From: Talinum fruticosum
Taxonomy: Eukaryota > Streptophyta > Magnoliopsida > Caryophyllales > Talinaceae
Assembly: GCA_021018815.1 (NCBI GenBank)
Contig: JAITYX010000078.1
Span: 310,001-374,000, forward strand
Length of the DNA: 64,000 bases
Direction of reading: 5' to 3'
Shown here: in pieces, positions 1 through 10,041 of the stretch
How the letters are laid out: each line of letters begins with the position of its first letter
How positions within the stretch are numbered: position 1 is the stretch's first letter
Translations under genes and position numbers: made by a program
Notes under the pieces: model-generated
What the model saw: the letters and a program-made list of their open reading frames with translations, nothing else
The model's database searches: none
What the model was told of the DNA's origin: nothing

Positions 1-273
1 AGAAAGACTCAACCGAATTGCTCCCTTAGACAATTCCTTAAAAGATTTTTCTAGACTTGAAAATTCCCTTATCTAATCTAATACATTCTAACCGAGGTAA
101 TCTTTATATTTAGGGACAACCGAGCTGAGTTAGCCCTTACGACTCGGTCAAGGGACCTTACTCGAAAGTAAGAATGAGTGTTTGTAATCGATTACAAGAC
201 CTTACAACTCGGAAAGATGTTAGATATAGAGTTGGAGTTGTAAGTAGAAGATTGAGTATGAAATACAATGACT
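1..273 (-). repeat. Partial 3' LTR of element A
   Basis: Bases 1-273 align with the LTR interior at about 5424-5690 (shared blocks such as ACCGAATTGCTCCCTTAGAC and the run of ACTCGGTCAAGGGACCTTACTC-like sequence). Only R/U5-side sequence is present: the window begins inside the LTR and the U3 side is missing. At about 270-274 the LTR word ATACAATGACTT passes straight into RNase H coding sequence, sharing GACTT or GATTT at the join. Confidence 0.85.
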
Positions 274-1540
274 TGAATGAAAGTCCAAGATCTCTCAAGT
301 GTTGGTTTATCCATAAGATCCGAGCACAGCATGCTCCAACTGCAATATACTTAACTTCAACAGTTGGTAGAGCTATTGAGTTTTGCTTCTTTGAGTGCCA
401 AGATATCGTGGATTGACCCGAAATTGGCAGGCTCTCGAGGTGCTCTTTCTATCAACTTTGTATCCAGCATAGTCAGCATCCGAGGATCCAAGTGAAAGTC
501 GGTTTGAGTCTCTAGAGTACCATAGACCTAAATTCCGAGTCCCTGCAAGATATCCGAATATTCTTTTCACCGCAGATGAGATGGGATTCTTTTGGATTAG
601 CTTGAAATCTTACACATAGACAGACACTAAACATTATGTCCGGCCTATTGGAAGTAAGATATAGCAAAGATCCAATCATACCTCGATAGAGTTTCGATCT
701 ATCGCTTTACCTTTTTCGTCCGAGTCCAGCTTTTATCGTCGTCGCTCATAGGTGTTGCTGCATGTTTTTACATCATGGAGTTTGTACTTCTTCAGCAGTT
801 CCTTATTATACTTTGATTGATGAACATAGATGCCATCTTTGTCTTGCTTGATTTGTAGACCAAGGAAGAAATTGAGTTCTCCCATCATACTCATTTGAAA
901 TTCCTATCTCATTAACTCGGAAAAATCTCGACATAGAATTTCATTAGTAGCTCCAAAGATTATATCATCAACATATATCCGAGCAATCGGAAAGTCTTTC
1001 CCCTTGGTTTTTATAAAAAGAGTTTTGTTAATCCGACCTCTTCTAAAATCATTTTCAACCAAGAAATTGCTGAGTCTTTCATACCATGCTCGTGGGAGCT
1101 TGTTTAAGACCATAGAGAGCTTTTTGCAATTTGAAAACATGATTTGGAAATTCTAAGTTTTCAAATCCAGGGTTGCTCAATTTAGACTTCCTCTTCAATG
1201 AAACCATTGAGAAAAGCACATTTAACATCCATTTGATATAACTTAATATTCATGCTAGATGCAAATGCCAACAAGATTCTAATAGCTTTAATTCGGCTAC
1301 AGGTGTAAAGGTTTCCCCACAATCAATCCCTTCTTCTTGAATGTAACCTTGAGCCACAAGTCTAGCCTTATTTCTGACTACCAACCCACCTTCATCCAGC
1401 TTGTTCTTGAAAACCCATTTGGTTCCTATGACTGGGTGGTCGGAAAGTCATTTGGTCAAAGTCCGGACTTGGTTTCTTTTGAATTGATTGAGTTCCTCTT
1501 GCATGGCCTCTACCCATTCAGGTTCATTAAGGGCCTCTAG
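274..1540 (-). pseudogene. Element A reverse transcriptase and RNase H (broken)
   Basis: Relic of the C-terminal half of copia Pol. The reverse transcriptase (RVT_2 type) copies element RNA into DNA, and RNase H removes the RNA strand. The catalytic YVDD box is intact at 961-975 (YVDDIIFGATNE). Upstream are the blocks [28 protein letters not shown] and [10 protein letters not shown]. RNase H shows SVCLC.RFQANPKESHL and GACCARILWI. The reading frame changes several times, including either side of YVDD. The far C-terminal end of RNase H is lost at the deletion junction near 274. No function is expected. Confidence 0.85.
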
Positions 1541-1544
1541 TGCA

Positions 1545-2840
1545 TTTCTTGGTTCCGTTAATGAAATGAATGAAATGAATGCAGATGAATGCACATCGAT
1601 TTTGAAGAGAGGAACGAGTTCTTACCTCATTGTTGATGTCGGATGTGATGTTTTCTAGTGGGTGACTAGAAGAATACTTGAAAGCTTTACCTGTTCTTTG
1701 GTTCACCAAATATGCAGGTTGAGTTGATTGATCTTTAGTAGTCCGTTCCGAGTGAGCTTGGTCATCGGATTGACCTTCAACATTCCAGGCGAGGCTCTTG
1801 AGTCGTCTCATTCCGAGTCCGAGTGACTTCATTCTGAGTGACATGGATTTGACTCTTCTTGATGAGCTCATGTTCATCAAGATCATCATCTCTGCTGAGC
1901 TTTAGGTCCGAGAATGTTGACTTACTTGGTTTCTCTTGTTCAATCTCATCAAACACAACGTGGATGCTTTCTTCAACTTTGTTAGTTCTTTTATTGAAAA
2001 TACAATATGCTTTGCTATGAGATGAATAACCAACAAAAATACCTTCATCTCGACCGAGCAGCAAACTTGGTCAGGTGATCCTTACCATTGTTAAGAACGA
2101 AACACTTACATCCAAAGGGTTTGAAGTACGAAATGTTGGGTTTCGCCCTTTGTAGAGCTTGTATAGAGTTTTCTTCGGGATGGGTCCGATGAGGCATCCG
2201 TTCAATGTGTAGTTTGCTTGTGTTGATCGCCTTAGCCCAGTAAATAGTAGGGTAGATTATGTTCAATCATCATTGTCCTTACTATTTCTTCAAGAGTTCT
2301 GTTCTTTTTCTCCACCACTCCATTTTGTTGAGGAGTTCTTGGTGCTGAGAAGTTGTAGGAGATGTCATTCTTATCACAAAACTCTACAAATTCCGAGTAC
2401 TCAAACTTCCTTCCATGGTCGGCTTGAATTCTTTGGATCCGAGTCCGAGACTCAACTTGGATTGTCCCGGAGAGCTTGCTGAACTCTTTGAAAGCTTCAT
2501 TTTTGTGCTTAAGAAAACACACCTAGGTAAATCGTGAGTAGTCATCAACAATAACAAGCACATATGATTTACCTCCGAAACTATTAACAGGAATTTCACG
2601 ACATAAATCCATATGCAACATTTCAAGCACCTTGGATGTGGAAACAGCTTTTAGAGATTTGAAAGATGATCCGACTTGCTTCCCTTTTGTGCTTGCTTCA
2701 CAGATTTTATCTTTCTTAAATGCACAGTTAGGCAAGCCTTTGACTAAACCATGAGATGCAAGTTTCTTAATGGTATGCATGCTAACATGACCTAGTCTAC
2801 GATGCCATGTCCATGAATCATCATGAAGAGATGCTTTTAA
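1545..2840 (-). pseudogene. Element A integrase (broken)
   Basis: Relic of copia integrase, which joins the DNA copy to the chromosome. The pre-integrase zinc-binding region is visible (WTWHRRLGHV, then CEAST), but its last Cys is Ser here where copy B has CEACT. The core has LHMDLC (first Asp), DDYSRFT, a second block ADHGRKFEYSEF (second Asp) and PQQNGVVEKKNRT (Glu), so the DDE residues are present although the frame is interrupted. It is followed by GCKCFVLN and GYSSHSKAY. An acidic linker (DEIEQEKPSKST) leads to the reverse transcriptase. Confidence 0.82.
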
Positions 2841-2869
2841 ACATGATAAATTTTGACTCGGGTCGAAAG

Positions 2870-3260
2870 AGGAATAGTATAAGTGTTACCCGATCTTTTA
2901 CTTGAGAGCTTGATTTCCTTGGTAGCATCATCGGAGATATAACAGTTGGTCCGAGTGAATCTTACCTCTTGACCTTTGTCACATAGTTGAGAGATGCTAA
3001 GCGGATTGTACTTTAACCCTTTAACAAGGTATACTAGGCTGACCAGATTGCTTCCTTTTCCAATCTTGCCTTTGTTGTCATCCCCAAACGTGACTTTTCC
3101 TCCCTCATACTCTTCAACTTAGAAAATAGTCTTGAGTCTCCCGACATGTGGCGTGAGCATCCACTATCTAGGTAACAATGCCTTTCTGTTCTTTTCGAGC
3201 TGCCTGCAAGTCGAAACAAACTAACCTTTCTCACTTCCTCTAACAAATCCAAGTAACACC
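2870..3260 (-). pseudogene. Element A aspartic protease region
   Basis: Copia proteases are retropepsin-like aspartic enzymes that process Gag-Pol. The active-site motif DSGCSRHMSG is intact, with DSGC encoded at 3158-3169. It is preceded by EEVRKVSLFRLAGSS and followed by DSRLFSKL. After that the frame shifts relative to copy B, which reads VTFGDDNKGKI at the same place. The segment lies between the gag relic and the integrase relic, as expected for copia Pol. Confidence 0.8.
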
Positions 3261-3264
3261 CTTT

Positions 3265-5029
3265 ACTGTGGTCCTTTTCGAGGAAGTAGACTTTCTGGAA
3301 CCCGCATTTGAATAACTTTTGGTTTGGTCTAATTGTGAGTCTTTCTTTTAGAGGACTCGAGTCCGTGTCTCTTTCTTTTGAAAAGTTTTTCTTTTATGAA
3401 CAGGTGGAGAAGGTTTTCTCCTATGGGCTGGTCCGGGCTCAGTCCTTCTTTCATTCTTATGAATGGGACTCGTTCTCTGCCTTCCTAAACTTCACAGCTT
3501 TGGAATCCTTTTGAAAAGTTATGAGTAAGAATTGGATTCCTCCTCTTTGTTAAAACCAAGACCTTCTTTTCGAAGGAGACACATTGAGATCCTAAGAGCA
3601 TATCAAGGTTTTCCTGACCTTGAGTAAATTTTAAAACAAGCTCTTGAGACTCGTTGAGATTTTTCTTCGCTTGCTCATTTTCTCTTCGAGTGACTTAGAC
3701 TTAGTCTCATTAGATTGAGCGAGTTCTCTTAGAGTAAGTCTCAGCTTTTCCAATTCATTTTTCAATAAGATGCTCTCGAAGTAATTGACTCAAGTTGTTC
3801 TTTAAAATGAGAAGAGTCGAATTGGACTTTTCTTCTAAAGTAAAAATGTATTTAGCTAAATCAACTTGGGAAAACTTGAGAAAGTAATCAATTACCTCTT
3901 GAGGATTTGTTTCCTCACTCGTCCGATTGATCCGAGTTTGACTCGGTTTCCACTTCCGAGTCGAGAGTGCCATCGGATATTTTGACTCATCCGAGTCCTC
4001 ATCATCTTCCGATGAGTCTTCATCACTCCATGTGGCCATCATAGCCTTTTTCTTCTTTCTGTCCCTCTTTCTCTTGGGGACAGTCTTTGACTATGTGTTC
4101 CTTGCTCGCCACATTCAAAACAGACTCGAGTTCTTAGTTAAAGATAACTTTAAAGGGGAAGGGTGCTTACCTTTTCTATCCTTCTTGTCTTTCTTATAGA
4201 ACTCTTCTCTTGGCTTCTTATCTCATCTCTTGTGCTTCATCATTCTCTTGAAGCCTCTAGCGATGAGTGCCATGGGATCCTCTTCCGAGTCCGATGAACT
4301 CGGATTTGTTTCTCTCGGCTTCCGAGCCTTTCAGCGCAATGTTCTTTTTGGTGCCGACCTCTCGCATCCTCCTCTTCCGGATGGATCTCGTGGGTGAGTA
4401 ACTTCCCAATGAGTTCGTCTAGCTTGAGTTGGGATAGGCTTTGAGCCTCTTTGATGGCTGTCACCTCGGGACCCCATCTTCTCTTGGGTAGGCTTCTAAG
4501 TATCTTTCCGCACGTTTCCTCGTGGAAATGTTTCTACCCAGAGATTTGAGATTATTAGTAATCCCAGTGAAGCGGATGAACATTTGAGTAATCTTCTGTT
4601 CGGCTCCATCTTGAACAGCTCGTACTTATGAAGATATTGGCTTATCTTTGCTTGCCTAACTTGGCTGGTGCCTTCGTAAGTGTTGACTAGTGTGTCCTAC
4701 ATTTCTTTGGCTGTGTCACGAGCAGATACTCGGTTGTACTCTTCCGAGCTAATGGCGCACATCGGAATGTTCATCGCCTTGAAGTTCTTTCCAAACTTCT
4801 ATGCTTCATCAGCAGTGAACTCGGCCTTTGTCTTGGGCACGAGTCTTGTTTCTTCCATCTTCATGGGTATATAGTTGCCTACTTGTATGATGTTCCGGAC
4901 ATCCTTATCGTGATCCAAGTAGGAAACATTCCTTGAGCTTCTTCCAAGTGCACGAAGTTGGATCCTTTGAACTTTGGTGGTCTGTTGGAAGATCTTCCTT
5001 CATCGAACTCTCCATTGTTCTCGAGCCAT
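3265..5029 (-). pseudogene. Element A Gag (UBN2-type, broken)
   Basis: Relic of the copia nucleocapsid protein. The start codon aligned with copies B and C is at 5029 (MAR...), but an extra base in CTCGAG (B has CTCGGA) shifts the frame at codon 3 or 4. Recognisable pieces include AIKEAQSLSQLKLDELIGKL, the acidic MMATWSDEDSSEDDEDSDES, and EVIDYFLKFSQVDLAKYIFT. The CCHC knuckle near 4085-4130 starts CFECGEQ, but one extra base between the second Cys and the His breaks it. It lies just downstream (minus strand) of the primer site. Confidence 0.82.
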
Positions 5030-5074
5030 TTGATCTTTAAACCTTCGGATGGTTAGATCCTTTCCGAAAGGCTA

Positions 5075-5086
5075 GGCTCGATACCA
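5075..5086 (-). promoter_or_regulatory. Primer binding site of element A
   Basis: The minus strand reads TGGTATCGAGCC two bases after the 5' LTR. It resembles the TGGTATCAGAGC primer site complementary to initiator tRNA-Met used by plant Ty1/copia elements. Confidence 0.85.
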
Positions 5087-5088
5087 AT

Positions 5089-6704
5089 TGAAGGTTTGCC
5101 CTTGGAGAGGCTAAGTCACCCTAGAGGGGGTGAATAGGGTGACGAGGAAATTCGCTCGAGTAATTGAAAAAGAAGACTAGATAGGACTCGAGGAGAGTGT
5201 GAGTCAAGAATGAACTCGTAAAAGCTCGGACTAAGAATACAAGCAAATAAAGGAGTTAAAGTTTAAACAAAACTTTAAGTCCGTTTGAGTCTAGATTGGA
5301 CTCGGAAAAGTACCAACTCGGAGATTACGTGGAAACCCTCCTCGGGCGTGAAAACCACGGACAGTGCTAGTCCAAGCACCAAGTCAAATCCACTATTTTG
5401 AATCCACAAAATACAATAGAATGACTCTACCGAATTGCTCCCTTAGACAATTCCTTACAAGATTTTCTTAGACTCGAAATTCCCTTAGTCGACCTAGTAC
5501 TTCCTAACCGAGATAACCTTTACAAGTTAGGGACAACTGAGCTGAGATAACCCTTACAGCTCGGTTAAGGGACCTTACTCGAAAGTAAGAATAAGTGTTT
5601 GTAAACTAATTACAAGACCTTACAACTCGTAAAGATATTAAGTACAGAGTTGGAGTTGTAAGTAGAAGATTGAAAATGAAATACAATGACTTTTTGCTTA
5701 AGTGCGTGTATTGACAGTTGGTTCAACAATCTTCAAGTCTTGAGAGTTGGCTTCTATTTATAGATGACCATGCAGATTAGCCGTTGTGACCATCTTCCGA
5801 CTAGAAGTTCTTTGTGACCGTTACAATGGATTTTTTGAGTCACTCGGAAAATATCCGTTGAGGTGTGAACGTTGAGCAACGGCTCTTGACTCCTTCGGAA
5901 GTTCCAATCCACCGGTGGTGTCCGAAAAGTAGGGTGGAAACCACCGTTGAGCTTAGCGTTGCAGATTTCCAGCTTTGGAAACGAGACAACCCAAACATAG
6001 TGTCCGGTCTTCGGTCGGAGGTAGAAAAAGCCTTATCTCGCTAGTGATTTAACATCTTGAAGCCGGTTACTTTTGTATTCCAAAAACAGGATAGCCTTGT
6101 TTGAATAACCTACAAAAGTCAATCAATTTGGTTCTCAAAGTATAAAATAGTTTGGTCTAGGATTAGACACGGATAATAATTTAATTAAGATAATTAAGTG
6201 CATAATTATCCGAGTCAAAAAGAAATGGAATTTCGAGTCTAATATCCATGATACTCAAATTCCATCCGAGTTAGTCTAGACGCGAATTAATTCGGATAAA
6301 GAATAGCAGAGTAAACACACTTGATCTAGGCTAAACAAAGTTCAAACAAAACATGTTGTCTTAAAGAGATGAATTAACACGATAATTCTTAGAACACCAA
6401 GTCGGACTTGAGTTTATGTACATAGTAGCAAGTGTTTGAACATGCGATATATCTCGAATGTTGTCCGAGTGACTCGGACACTCGTGTGTGAAGTGGCATG
6501 CAAGAGTATGCTTTACGAGTCAGTCATAATCAAGTGAGAATGTATGCGATAGATTCCGTAACACTCGTAAAAGATGCTATATCACTCGGAAAAGCCTTTA
6601 AAGAAGATAGAATGACTTTTAATCAAAACCTTATGAGAGATGAGGTCTTATACCTGATTCCTTGATGGAACTCGGAATGATATATATTTAGGTCTAAGTC
6701 TTCA
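5089..6704 (-). repeat. 5' LTR of element A
   Basis: Plus-strand ends are TGAAGG (5089) and GTCTTCA (6704), the TG...CA ends of this family. Length 1616 bp, close to LTR B (1508), C (1484 and 1488) and E (1625). A TATA-like box, TATAAATAGAAG on the minus strand, lies at 5753-5764, so transcription would run leftward. A hairpin with the 8-bp stem TCACCCTA/TAGGGTGA lies at 5116-5142 near the U5 end. The five bases after the end, AAGAG, match the interrupted target in LTR B (AAGTG) except for one base. Confidence 0.88.
5753..5764 (-). promoter_or_regulatory. TATA box of LTR A
   Basis: The minus strand reads TATAAATAGAAGCC, and the same word occurs at the same place in LTRs B, C and E. It is the likely core promoter for leftward transcription of element A. 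Confidence 0.6.
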
Positions 6705-7201
6705 AAGAGCATAATTATCTAAGTCCTAAAAGAATGGAATTTTCCGAGTTTAATGACCATTATACTCAAATTCCATCCGAGTCGATCTAGAAGTAAAGCA
6801 AGTAAGATAAAGAACATCGAGTAGAAAGACTTGATCTAGACCGCTAATGTTCAAACCAAGCATGCTCGACTTAGAAAGTTGAATTACCACAAACAATTCA
6901 ATCAAACTTAGATCATGAAGTCGGACTAGAGTATATGCACATTATAGCACATGTTTGAATATGCAATATATTTGAGTGTTGTCCGAGTGACTCGGAACCG
7001 TGTGAGAGCAGATTATGCTTTCGAGTCGGTCGGAATCAAGTAAGAACATATGCGATATTTTCCGTAACACTCGGAAAGATTCTATATCACTCGAAACGAT
7101 ACTAAGACAGATAGAATGACTTTTAATCAAAACCTTATAAGAGATGAAGTCTTATATCCGATTCCACTCAGAATGGTATATATGTAAGATCCGAGTCTTC
7201 A
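6705..7201 (-). repeat. U3-side fragment of the 3' LTR of element B
   Basis: 497 bp ending in GAGTCTTCA at 7201, next to the polypurine tract. It repeats the U3 portion of LTR A (about 6187-6704) and of LTR B (16085-16575). It starts AAGAGCATAATTATC where intact LTRs read AATTAAGTGCATAA. The break therefore falls within AAGTG, now AAGAG, which is the expected 5-bp target duplication for insertion of element A. Confidence 0.8.
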
Positions 7202-7213
7202 ATCTCCCCTTTT
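7202..7213 (-). promoter_or_regulatory. Polypurine tract of element B
   Basis: The minus strand reads AAAAGGGGAGAT immediately before the LTR start TGAAGACTC. The plus-strand element C has the same arrangement at 32551-32562. This primes plus-strand DNA synthesis in LTR retrotransposons. Confidence 0.8.
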
Positions 7214-7769
7214 GATGAAATGCATTCTATACTTAGACAGAAACTTTATTAGTGATATAGATATGGTTTTTCATCCTTTCTCAAAGGATAAGTCGGAAAA
7301 ACATGATAGAATTGTGTAGAGTAAATATAGTGAATAAAACTTATATTCTATTAGAGCAAATGAGCTGGGATTGCATAAAAAGAGCTAAAAATATCAGAGC
7401 AAGAAAAGAATATCCGAGTATCGGAGCAATGATAGACAGAGTTGTCGAATCAGAGCAAAGAAGAAATACCGAGCAAGAACTTGAAACTCGGAGAAAAATA
7501 AACTCTAAAAAAATTGCTTTAAGTAGTAAACTCGTAAATATTTGTAACTCGAAGGCATTAAACATGATATTGCAGGATTATTAATGAAATTTCATTAAGA
7601 TATAAACTAAAAAGTTTACACAAAAGAGGATAAGAGAAACTCCCCTAAACAAGACAACAAATTTTTCTAACTATTCTCCCCTTGCCTTTCAAAGAAAAAC
7701 AAAAAGAGAAAGAATGTATCAAGTAGATACAGATTTGAAAAAGAAAATTGTTAAGAAGGATAAGAGAGA
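7214..7769 (-). other. Element B 3' untranslated spacer
   Basis: Sequence between the end of ORF3 and the polypurine tract. It is A-rich on the plus strand and aligns in outline with 32050-32550 of element C. I see no conserved coding sequence. The open frames here are not shared with C. Confidence 0.55.
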
Positions 7770-9376
7770 GCGATCCGAGTGGAGGTTGGTGGATGAGCGA
7801 GTGCACCTTCGCCGATAGGATCCGGAAGATGTAGACGAGCGAGGCGGAGGCAGCGACCGGGATCTTTGGAATAGGCTCGGCTTTGAGTGGTCGATCCAGA
7901 ACTAGGTCATCTAGAGGCTCATCCTCCCGGAACTTGGCTGATGGAGGGGTGTGCTCGGGTAGACCGGCTGTTGACTCGACCATAGTCGGCAGGGTTTTCG
8001 ACCCACTCGGACTCACTGTCTTAGCTTATCATTTTCGATTGAGTTTCGGAGCACCTTGGCCGTCCGTTGCTAATGCTCGCTTGTTCGCTTCCTTTTCCCC
8101 TTCCTCGGATGGAGTTGCCTCATCCGTAGGCTCCGCTTCTTCTTCTTCTTCTCCTCCTTCTTCTCCCTCTTCGAGAGGACGATTTGGCTGGACTCAAGGA
8201 TTCTTCGGATGTGTCCGAGTCTATCGGATCCTGAGCCGACTTCGAGCACCATTCCCGAAGGAGCTCAATCAGCTCCCTTTGCTCCTTAACCAGTGCCTTC
8301 ATCTCGAGAAGCACGTCTTGCTGCTTCTCGGATTTGGGATTGGGCGGTTTTCGGTTAATGGTCATAGATCGAAGGACAGTCTTAAATGACTGGAAGGTGT
8401 CCTTAAACTCGGTGGACACCGAGGAGAACTTGTCCATGATAGTGGAGGACAAGGCAGAAGAAAGAATCGGAGAAACACCCGAGGTGGAGGCACCACCAGG
8501 TGGAGGAGGTAGAGAGAGAGTGGGCTGAGTCCGATCCGAGTCCGAGGCGGAGAAGGGGCCTCGGTTCTAAGCTATGGACCCGGACACCCGGTTGGGTCTC
8601 CTGGTATCCATACCCAAGGAGTTCCTTTTTGCCAACGATAATGGCAGCCTAAGAGACCGCTTTAGGATATCGGGGAAGAGGAACTTTGAATTGCTTGAAG
8701 ATGAGGGTGAGAAGAGCCCCGAAAGGAAGTGGGGTGGTCTTCTTGTTTTGAGTCCGAGCGAGCACAGCTGCCATTTGCTTGACTATTGCAGGAAAGAGGT
8801 CTACTTTATAGCCCTCGAGGATGTCGTACAAAGCTTTTAGATGTTTAGAGTTGGGGTTCTCCTCGCTAGAGTGCTGTGAGAAGAAAGTTCTCATCAGCAG
8901 AAAACAAAGAAGGCGAGCTTCGATTTGAGTTTGGTCACAAAGAAGTTTTTGCGTGACCCAGGAAATTCTTTAGCGTACTTCTCAAAGAAGTCATCAGCAA
9001 CCTCGTTGAAAGGTATGGGGTTGCTGTTTGAGAATATAGAAGAGACTTTAAAGAGACGATGGAGAAGAGAGGTGTTGATGCGAACGGTTATGTTTTGAAC
9101 TCATGAGGTGAGGATACCCTCGAGCTAGAAAAATTGGAATAGAACTCGAAATGAGTTCGGGTAGATGAAGTCGCTGAAATAGAGGAAATTGTAAACCCCT
9201 ATTGATTTGATATGGGCCAACCACGAGAACTTTGTGGTCGGGAAGAATTTGTCATCCAACGTTAGGTGTTGGGTGACAAGAGGTTTGGAAGGAGTGGAGG
9301 GGCCTTCCCGGATTTTAGTACGAGGTTTCTTGGTGGCTGAACCAAGAAAATCAGGGTGGGAACCTCTTTTCGGCAT
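7770..9376 (-). pseudogene. Element B third ORF (env-position ORF3), broken
   Basis: An ORF downstream of Pol, starting MPKRGSHPDFLGS at 9376 and shared with element C (MPKRGSAPDFLGSE at 30411). Sequence blocks in order: basic N-terminus; LTLDDKFFPTTKFSWLAHIKS; FFEKYAKEFPGS; HLKALYDILEGYKVDLFP and LPFGALLTLIFKQFKVPLP; a Ser/Pro-rich linker; a probable coiled coil (MDKFSSVSTEFKDTF to LVKEQRELIELLREW); an acidic/Arg-rich stretch; and EDEPLDDLVLDRPL. Position matches the env-like ORF of Sireviruses, but I see no clear signal peptide or fusion protein. The middle blocks recall the domain called putative plant transposon protein, from memory only. Several frameshifts and stops make it a pseudogene. 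Confidence 0.7.
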
Positions 9377-9638
9377 GTTTAATCTAAAAAGAGATAGAGA
9401 GAGAGAGAGAAAGAGAAAGAGAGAGGGAAAGAGAGAGCCCTATGAAAGTGAGCGAAAAGAAAAATGAAACAAGTAGAATGAGAGAGAGAGCTGAGAGTGA
9501 CAGAGCTTACTTGAGATGAACTTCACTTAGCTTGAGAGCAACGAGAGTGTCTTTGATCGCAGAGAGCTTGCTCAAGTTGTCGTAATTGAGAGCGTGAAAG
9601 TAAGTAGAGAGTAAAGTAACGATATGAAGGAAAATAGT

Positions 9639-9646
9639 TATTTATA
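9639..9646 (-). promoter_or_regulatory. Possible TATA box for ORF3 of element B
   Basis: The minus strand reads CTCTATAAATAACT, 263 bp upstream of the ORF3 start and downstream of the Pol stop. Element C has CTCTATAAATAGC in the same interval, 201 bp before its ORF3. Conservation in two diverged copies is the main support. Confidence 0.4.
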
Positions 9647-10041
9647 GAGAAATAATCGTCCTTCAGTATTCGTTCGACTCGGCTTCTTCAACGGTCACCT
9701 CGGACCGATGTGACTGTTCCGCTCTCTAACTGTTAGAATTCCAACGATTGTCTCTCAACAGCTAGTTGTCCGATCGAGGCGTGGGCAAGAGAGAGAGAAA
9801 AAGGAAGTTATTAAAAGAAATTTCTGAAATTCTCCACTGATCTAAAGATGATTTCGAAGTTTGATGTCCATTTTTCTTAAAGTCCGAGTTCGACTCGGTT
9901 AAGTTTCGAGTGACTCGAAACCTCAAACAAGTAATAACTATAAGCTTAGTATCACTGGTTCAACTGAACTAATGGCTATTAAAGAATGTAGGTACAGAGC
10001 ACATAATCATGCAAAGTAATTTTACTTATAAAAGCACATAA

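Larger units (their letters stand above)
1..6704 (-). mobile_element. Copia element A, Sirevirus-like, nested in element B
   Basis: Ty1/copia LTR retrotransposon read from right to left. The 5' LTR is 5089-6704, the primer site 5075-5086, gag to RNase H about 5029 to 274, and a fragment of the 3' LTR occupies 1-273. The domain order protease, integrase, reverse transcriptase, RNase H is the copia order. The element lacks the third ORF, the polypurine tract and the U3 part of its 3' LTR, because LTR sequence is joined directly to RNase H sequence near base 271. All coding parts carry frameshifts, so it is dead. The long (1.6 kb) LTR and close similarity to B and C place it in a Sirevirus/Maximus-like family; that lineage name is inferred from architecture. 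Confidence 0.9.

Noticed and set aside
6187..7201. Simple tandem duplication inside one 2.1-kb LTR
   Set aside because: First read as an internal duplication, but the first unit ends in a proper LTR terminus (TCTTCA at 6704) followed by a target-like AAGAG, so two different LTRs meeting by insertion explains it better.
7303..7584. 93-codon plus-strand frame rich in Glu, Arg and Lys
   Set aside because: It lies antisense in the 3' untranslated part of element B, is not conserved in element C and has no recognisable domain.
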